DNA from: Bacteroidota bacterium
GTDB lineage: Bacteria; Bacteroidota; Ignavibacteria; Ignavibacteriales; Ignavibacteriaceae
Length of the DNA: 11,249 bases
Direction of reading: 5' to 3'
NCBI GenBank assembly: GCA_030706105.1
Contig: JAUZPC010000055.1
Coordinates: 1 to 11,249, forward strand
Part shown: positions 7,433 through 11,249 of the stretch, piece after piece
How the letters are laid out: the number at the start of each line of letters is the position of its first letter
Numbering within the stretch: position 1 is the first letter of the stretch
Made by a program: the position numbers and the translations under genes
Notes under the pieces: generated by a model
What the model saw: the letters and a program-made list of their open reading frames with translations, nothing else
The model's database searches: none
What the model was told of the DNA's origin: nothing

Positions 7433-7556
7433 TAAACAAACAAAAAACAGCAATACAGGACAATTCACTATTTAGGGATACTTACTTAACTATTTAGGAA
7501 AAAGTTTAATGGTGAATAAAGATGTGAAATAATTGGGAGATAGGGCTCTGAGTTGG

Positions 7557-7590
7557 AAAAAATTCAGCCCCGGAACATTCCGGGGCTGAA
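7557..7590 (-). terminator. Strong intrinsic terminator of the minus-strand hypothetical gene
   Basis: TTCAGCCCCGGA (7563-7574) and TCCGGGGCTGAA (7579-7590) form a perfect 12-bp stem with a 4-nt loop, 13 nt after the stop at 7604. On the minus strand it is followed directly by a six-U tract (complement of 7557-7562). This is the clearest intrinsic terminator in the window. Confidence 0.88.
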
Positions 7591-7603
7591 AGACCTTGAA
7601 AGA

Positions 7604-8314
7604 CTATTTGTTATCAAAGTAGAATGTTACTGAAAAACGGTTTGAGACATTTGATTGGTCAACAGATATCAGCTTATTGGCAATCCACAGGTCAGTATCA
7701 ATATATTCTTTTTTGTAATAGGCATATTCTGTAAATATATTGTTTATTTTTTCACTGTTATCAATCTTAAAAGTTACATCTCCGTAACTTGCATATTTTT
7801 CACTTGGTACATTATGAGCTTCAAATTTATATCTGTATTCCGGAATTTTACGCTTTCCCGTTCCCTCTTTTCCCTGGAAGGTTACTGCACATCTTTCAAG
7901 CATTTTACCATCATCGGACATAGTTCCTGATACAGTTAGAATTCCGCTGTTTCCGTATTCATCCTGGTTGGCTATCTTGGAAAAGGTAAAAGAATTTCCT
8001 GTCCAGGCAATCCTAATCTCTTTATCTTTATCCTCCAGAAAATAAGCTGATTCAGCTCCTTCACTGAAGGAACCATCTCGAACTGATAATTTTCTCGGGT
8101 TATCTTTATCATAAGAGTCTTCGTCAAATTCTTCCTGACCAAATGCCAGGAACCTGACAGACATGCCTGATATTTTTTTCTTTAAGGGTTTGCAATAACT
8201 TGAGCCTTTAGAATCTGTTCCCTTTTGTTTTTTTGTTTGACTGTAAACATCAGAAAATGAAAAGATGATAATAAATATAAAAAGGAGAGTGAAAATTAGT
8301 TTAGATGACCTCAT
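7604..8314 (-). CDS. Exported protein of unknown function
   Basis: 236 residues; I do not recognise the family. Residues 1-25 form a Sec signal peptide with a long Ile/Phe core and a likely cut after 'DVYS', before Q26. A Lys-rich polar segment follows (27-50), then an alternating hydrophobic/polar pattern that predicts mostly beta strands ('IRIAWTGNSFTFSKI', 'SGILTVSGTMSDDGK', 'AVTFQGKEG', 'FSVTFYFDNK'). It ends in a beta strand, so a beta-sandwich or small barrel is plausible. C41 and C142 are the only cysteines and could form a disulfide. There is no T9SS sorting domain and no lipobox, so the predicted location is periplasmic. The start is supported by AAAGGTG about 8 nt upstream of the ATG at 8314. 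The gene has its own promoter candidate and a strong terminator, so it is a single-gene transcript. It is a real gene on the evidence of signal peptide, RBS and terminator. Confidence 0.8.
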   Translation of the reverse strand: MRSSKLIFTLLFIFIIIFSFSDVYSQTKKQKGTDSKGSSYCKPLKKKISGMSVRFLAFGQEEFDEDSYDKDNPRKLSVRDGSFSEGAESAYFLEDKDKEIRIAWTGNSFTFSKIANQDEYGNSGILTVSGTMSDDGKMLERCAVTFQGKEGTGKRKIPEYRYKFEAHNVPSEKYASYGDVTFKIDNSEKINNIFTEYAYYKKEYIDTDLWIANKLISVDQSNVSNRFSVTFYFDNK

Positions 8315-8351
8315 AAATGCACCTTTCTTTTGAATGTAGATTTGACGTTAC

Positions 8352-8379
8352 AAGATAAGTAAAAATAAATAAATTACAA
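8352..8379 (-). promoter_or_regulatory. Possible promoter of the exported hypothetical gene
   Basis: On the minus strand TTGTAA (complement of 8374-8379) is followed after 16 nt by TATCTT (complement of 8352-8357), 37 nt before the ATG at 8314. This is a pattern match in AT-rich DNA. Confidence 0.3.
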
Positions 8380-8481
8380 ATGAGGGAAATTCAGTTAAGA
8401 TACTTCTGCGGTGGATACGAGCTGTAAAGTGAAAAATACAATTGCTTCTGAATTAGGCCAAGAAATAGCGGCGTTATTATT

Positions 8482-8510
8482 TTGCGGCTTGTATTTACAA
8501 GGTCTAAAAT
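8482..8510 (+). promoter_or_regulatory. Putative promoter of the SDR gene with a palindrome in the spacer
   Basis: TTGCGG (8482-8487) and TAAAAT (8505-8510) are 17 nt apart. The spacer contains the perfect 14-bp inverted repeat CTTGTA-TT-TACAAG (8488-8501), which directly abuts the -35 element. That is the usual position for a repressor operator. The leader to the proposed ATG at 8580 would be about 60 nt. Confidence 0.4.
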
Positions 8511-8579
8511 TTTATTGCAAATTATATGAAAAAAATGTTTAATTTTGTTTATATAATTAAAGAAAAAAAGGAAATGTCT

Positions 8580-9617
8580 ATGAAATATCTCATAACCGGA
8601 GGATCCGGGTTTTTAGGTATTAACTTAATAAGATATTTATATTCAAGGGGACACGAGATAGTTAATCTTGATCTGGTGCCTTTTGATTATAAAGATATGA
8701 ATGGTAAGATTACAGATATTACCGGTGATATTAGAAATTTAGACGATGTAAATAAAGCGATGCAGGGAGTGGATATGGTAGTCCATTGTGCCGCTGCACT
8801 ACCTTTGTATTCCCCTGAAGATATCTTTTCAACTGATATTGACGGAACACGTAATGTCCTTGAAACTGCGGAAAAGCATAACGTTAAAAAATTTATACAA
8901 ATTTCTTCTACCGCTGTTTATGGAATACCTGACCACCATCCGCTTTATGAAACGGATAAACTTGATGGAGTAGGCCCATACGGTAAAGCAAAAATTGCTG
9001 CTGAAGAGGAATGCTTCAAATTAAGAAGCAGAGGAATGTGCGTTTCTGTTATCAGACCAAAATCATTTATCGGACCTGAAAGGCTTGGTGTATTTGCTTT
9101 GTTTTATGACTGGGCAAAAGACGGACACGGCTTCCCAATGATAGGTAACGGAAAAAACAGATACCAGCTTCTTGATGTTGAGGATTTATGCTCGGCAATT
9201 TATTTATGCGCTACTCAGGATAAGGAAATTGTTAATGATACTTTTAACATTGGCGCAAAAGAATTTACAACGATGAGAGAAGATTATCAGGTTGTGCTTG
9301 ATTATGCAGGCAAGGGTAAAAAAATTGTCGGTACACCTGCGGCCCCTATAATCTGGACATTAAGGATATTAGAAGCATTAAAACTTTCTCCACTGTACCA
9401 GTGGGTATATGAAACAGCGGCAACAGATTCCTTCGTCTCAATAGAAAAAGCCGAAAAGATACTTGGGTATAAGCCAAAGTTTTCTAATAAAGATGCCTTA
9501 TTAAGAAATTACAAGTGGTATTTGGAACATTTGAACGATTTCAAAGATCTTTCGGGAGTTTCACATAGAGTACCCTGGAAGCAGGGAATCCTTAAATTTG
9601 CAAAAGTATTTTTCTAA
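8580..9617 (+). CDS. Extended SDR: NAD-dependent epimerase/dehydratase
   Basis: 345 residues from the ATG at 8580. The frame stays open upstream to an ATG at 8526, but the Rossmann strand begins directly at 'MKYLITGGSGFLG', and AAGGA (8568-8572) lies 7 nt before 8580. G7, G10 and G13 form the dinucleotide-binding motif, D31 at the end of strand 2 suits NAD binding, and 'DITGDI' (46-51) and 'VVHCAA' (67-72) are the usual SDR core strands. The active site is S110/T111 in 'ISSTAVYG' with Y134-x3-K138 in 'PYGKAKIAAE'. Family knowledge: extended SDRs act on nucleotide-sugars, sterol-like or other carbonyl/hydroxyl substrates. The C-terminal half ('IRPKSFIGPE', 'YQLLDVEDLCSAI', 'ILGYKPKFS') is typical, but the substrate cannot be decided. 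The protein is cytosolic. The gene stands alone between a putative operator-containing promoter and a hairpin. Confidence 0.9.
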   Translation: MKYLITGGSGFLGINLIRYLYSRGHEIVNLDLVPFDYKDMNGKITDITGDIRNLDDVNKAMQGVDMVVHCAAALPLYSPEDIFSTDIDGTRNVLETAEKHNVKKFIQISSTAVYGIPDHHPLYETDKLDGVGPYGKAKIAAEEECFKLRSRGMCVSVIRPKSFIGPERLGVFALFYDWAKDGHGFPMIGNGKNRYQLLDVEDLCSAIYLCATQDKEIVNDTFNIGAKEFTTMREDYQVVLDYAGKGKKIVGTPAAPIIWTLRILEALKLSPLYQWVYETAATDSFVSIEKAEKILGYKPKFSNKDALLRNYKWYLEHLNDFKDLSGVSHRVPWKQGILKFAKVFF

Positions 9618-9632
9618 AAAGGAATACTTATC

Positions 9633-9660
9633 TTGAGCCACCCGGAAACGGGCGGCTCAA
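9633..9660 (+). terminator. GNRA-capped hairpin after the SDR gene
   Basis: TTGAGCCACCCG (9633-9644) pairs with CGGGCGGCTCAA (9649-9660) around the stable GAAA tetraloop, with one A-C mismatch in 12 positions, 15 nt after the stop. The downstream sequence TTGTAATTCTATT is only moderately T-rich. Likely a transcription terminator. Confidence 0.7.
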
Positions 9661-9723
9661 TTGTAATTCTATTGGCAATGCTTACCTATCCGGTTTATCA
9701 TCCTAATTATGCAAATTTTCCTT

Positions 9724-9749
9724 GTACTTTTCTCTTGAAAGAAAAGTAC
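9724..9749. repeat. Hairpin next to the fold-back element
   Basis: GTACTTTTCT (9724-9733) and AGAAAAGTAC (9740-9749) are perfect 10-bp inverted arms around the 6-nt loop CTTGAA. It lies 11 nt left of the fold-back repeat and may belong to the same element. I recall similar ACTTTT/AAAAGT palindromes in intergenic repeats of this bacterial group, but cannot verify this here. Confidence 0.5.
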
Positions 9750-9760
9750 CAAAAGTTCAA

Positions 9761-9944
9761 GACTGAAAATGAATTCACTGAGAACAAATAAATTCCACTA
9801 AAATAAATAAAGTAGCACTAAAAGCTGTTCTGCCTATGAATTTCAGCAATCACTCTTGTAGTTTTATCCACCTCGAATAAGCCCCGTATTTATTTTTTAA
9901 CGTTCCATCTATTTGTTCTCTTTTTCGTGAATTCATTTTAGGTC
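9761..9944. repeat. Fold-back (MITE-like) element with long imperfect inverted arms
   Basis: The left arm (9761-9809) and right arm (9887-9944) are inverted copies. The best blocks are AAAATGAATTCAC against GTGAATTCATTTT (13 bp), AGAACAAAT against ATTTGTTCT (9 bp), and the inner AAATAAATA against TATTTATTT (9 bp), joined by short indels. About 77 bp of unrelated sequence separates the arms. There is no open reading frame inside. It may be a non-autonomous mobile element or an intergenic repeat that forms a long RNA stem. No flanking target-site duplication is evident to me. Confidence 0.5.
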
Positions 9945-10042
9945 AAAACCATTCCTCAGGTAATATTTCGATAAAGTGGCAAATGTTTTATCAAGGCAAA
10001 GCTGTAAAAAAATAACCTTGACTATCAATGTTTACTTTTAAA

Positions 10043-10060
10043 GCGGGACTAATTACCGCT
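10043..10060. repeat. Direct repeat copy 1 (GCGGGACTAATTACCGCT)
   Basis: This 18-bp sequence recurs at 10184-10201 in the same orientation with one change (C to T at position 15). The preceding TTTA is also shared. The start-to-start distance is 141 bp. Confidence 0.5.
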
Positions 10061-10114
10061 TGTTGTCTCCAGCTGATAACTCTTATATAACTAAACCATT
10101 CCAGCAAATATGCG

Positions 10115-10161
10115 TAACTAAATAAGAAAACTATTTCCTCCCTGCATTTAGTTATTTTTTT
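10115..10161 (+). terminator. A/T-rich inverted repeat followed by T7
   Basis: TAACTAAAT (10115-10123) and ATTTAGTTA (10146-10154) are perfect 9-bp arms with a 22-nt loop, followed directly by seven T (10155-10161). The layout is that of a plus-strand terminator, but the stem is weak and no plus-strand gene ends nearby. It lies between the two direct repeats. Confidence 0.3.
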
Positions 10162-10183
10162 ATGTAATTGTATTCCCTTTATG

Positions 10184-10201
10184 GCGGGACTAATTACTGC
10201 T
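10184..10201. repeat. Direct repeat copy 2 (GCGGGACTAATTACTGCT)
   Basis: Second copy of the 18-bp direct repeat, with one mismatch to copy 1, starting 13 bp beyond the asparaginase stop codon. It may have been duplicated together with the intervening DNA, or mark the edges of an insertion. Confidence 0.5.
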
Positions 10202-10214
10202 GTCTGCTGACCGA

Positions 10215-11201
10215 TTACTGAAAGGATTTCCCTTCAAACATTTCCCTCAGTTCTTTATGGTTGTTTGTTTTACCCAAAGCCATAATTAATTTTATTCGTG
10301 CTTTCTGACCATTAAGGTAATCAGAGAATATAACACCAATTTTATGCAGCCATTTACCGGCCCCCGGGTAGCCGTAAATATCCAAAGTTTCGCCTGCCGG
10401 GCATCTTGAAACAAGTACAACGGGAATACCTTTATTAATAGCATACTCAACTCCGGAGAATGCTTTTGGCGGTACATTCCCCACGCCCATTGCTTCTACA
10501 ACTAATCCTTCAGCTCCATTGTCAGCAGAAAATTTAAAAAACTTATCATCCATTCCTGCATAAACTTTAATAAGGTCAACGTTAGTGTTAAGTTTGTCTG
10601 TTATTATATGTTCAATTTTTCTGGGAAGGCGGTTAAAAATTACTCTTCCTTTTTGGACAAATCCTAATGATCCAAAATCAAGGCTGGCAAATGTATCTAC
10701 TTCATCAGTGAAAGTTTTTGTTACTTCGCTTGCGGCATTTATTTCTCCGTTTAGGCATACTAACACCCCAAGGTTTCTGCTGTTGGGTGATAAGCATATC
10801 TGAATTGAGTCAATTAGGTTTTTGGGTCCGTCCCAATCGGGCTCAGATGAATTTTTCATTGAGCCGGTAACAACAATCGGAATCTCAGTGTCAATTGAAA
10901 GATCCAGAAAATAAGCTGTCTCTTCCAGTGTATCAGTTCCGTGTGTTACTACTACGCCGTCGATTTTGGTTTTACTTATTAGCTCTTTGATCTTCTCCGA
11001 TAGAGTAAGCATTAAGTCAGGGGTAACGTGGGGCCCGGGGTACATTCCGAAATCATAACAGGTAACATCAGCAATTTGAGAGGCTCCCGGAATCATTTTA
11101 ATTAATTCGGTTCCAGAAAAATGAGGAACTGCTCCGCCGGTAGTTTTATCTATCATCATGGAGAAAGTACCGCCGGTAAATACAATAAGTATGTTTTTCA
11201 T
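10215..11201 (-). CDS. L-asparaginase, cytosolic type
   Basis: 328 residues from the ATG at 11201, with AGAGG about 6 nt upstream; the TTG one codon earlier is less likely. It hydrolyses L-asparagine to aspartate and ammonia. All signature residues of the homotetrameric/dimeric asparaginase family are present: 'FTGGTFSM' with nucleophile T12, 'VVTHGTDTLEETAYF' with T89 and D90, and K162 in 'SEVTKTFTDEVDTFASLDFG', the same positions as T12, T89, D90 and K162 of E. coli AnsB. Position 13 of the first motif is Phe instead of the usual Ile. There is no signal peptide, so the enzyme is cytosolic (type I-like), and the length agrees with that class. 'EAMGVGNVPP' and 'VSRCPAGE' belong to the C-terminal domain. 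GatD-like or other amidohydrolase roles are less likely, since no gat partner is visible. No clear terminator follows the stop; a direct repeat lies 13 bp beyond it. Confidence 0.93.
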   Translation of the reverse strand: MKNILIVFTGGTFSMMIDKTTGGAVPHFSGTELIKMIPGASQIADVTCYDFGMYPGPHVTPDLMLTLSEKIKELISKTKIDGVVVTHGTDTLEETAYFLDLSIDTEIPIVVTGSMKNSSEPDWDGPKNLIDSIQICLSPNSRNLGVLVCLNGEINAASEVTKTFTDEVDTFASLDFGSLGFVQKGRVIFNRLPRKIEHIITDKLNTNVDLIKVYAGMDDKFFKFSADNGAEGLVVEAMGVGNVPPKAFSGVEYAINKGIPVVLVSRCPAGETLDIYGYPGAGKWLHKIGVIFSDYLNGQKARIKLIMALGKTNNHKELREMFEGKSFQ

Positions 11202-11249
11202 CAAGGCCTCTAAATACTGAATTTGATTTTATTTTTATTTTAAACTATC

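Larger units (their letters stand above)
9618..10214. other. 597-bp repeat-rich non-coding region
   Basis: No credible gene lies between the convergent SDR and asparaginase genes. The stretch contains the SDR terminator, a 10-bp hairpin (9724-9749), a fold-back repeat (9761-9944), a pair of 18-bp direct repeats (10043-10060 and 10184-10201) and an A/T-rich hairpin with a T7 tail between them. The density of repeats is clearly higher than in the other gaps of this window. Confidence 0.65.

Noticed and set aside
8526..8579. N-terminal extension of the SDR protein (start at 8526)
   Set aside because: It adds a Lys-rich, low-complexity 18-residue leader before the Rossmann strand; the 8580 start has the better-spaced RBS.
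9618..10214. CRISPR array or phage attachment site in the repeat-rich gap
   Set aside because: Only two copies of the 18-bp repeat with a 123-bp gap, no cas gene, no tRNA and no integrase in the window.

Overview
The window is AT-rich bacterial DNA that most resembles the Bacteroidota/Chlorobiota/Ignavibacteriota group, with Ignavibacteria as the best guess. Two proteins end in the type IX secretion (T9SS) sorting domain with the 'YPNPFNPST ... LASGIYIYKL ... KMLLAK' pattern that is abundant in that group. Several genes nonetheless have recognisable Shine-Dalgarno sequences (AAGGAG-like), which fits the Ignavibacteria/Chlorobi side better than classical Bacteroidetes. The lineage is inferred from protein style only; there is no rRNA or other marker gene here.

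Layout. Positions 1-2533 (+) hold two T9SS cargo proteins: the 3' part of a fibronectin III-type protein, then a seven-bladed FG-GAP/VCBS propeller protein whose start lies in a different frame from its body (apparent frameshift in the signal peptide). Positions 2740-4766 (-) hold three envelope genes: a secreted thioredoxin-like protein with a CPWC active site, a membrane-anchored protein with a TonB-like first helix and an unrecognised C-terminal domain, and a small DUF3147-type membrane protein. A 437-bp gap follows. Positions 5204-7325 (+) encode a TIGR03118-type beta-propeller lipoprotein and an exported protein with two DUF1259 (LppY/LpqO) repeats. Positions 7604-8314 (-) encode an unrecognised exported protein with a textbook intrinsic terminator. 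Positions 8580-9617 (+) encode an extended SDR (NAD-dependent epimerase/dehydratase). A 597-bp non-coding stretch (9618-10214) is rich in inverted and direct repeats, and the window ends with a cytosolic L-asparaginase on the minus strand (10215-11201).

The genes do not form one pathway. Most encode exported or envelope proteins, each apparently transcribed alone or in short units, with hairpins after most gene ends. No tRNA, rRNA, CRISPR array, transposase or phage gene is visible. I do not see a clear multi-gene undescribed system. The items most worth a second look are the split start of the propeller gene, the TonB-like helix joined to a non-TonB C-terminus, the internally duplicated His-triad DUF1259 protein beside the propeller lipoprotein, and the fold-back DNA elements at 7384-7432 and 9724-9944.
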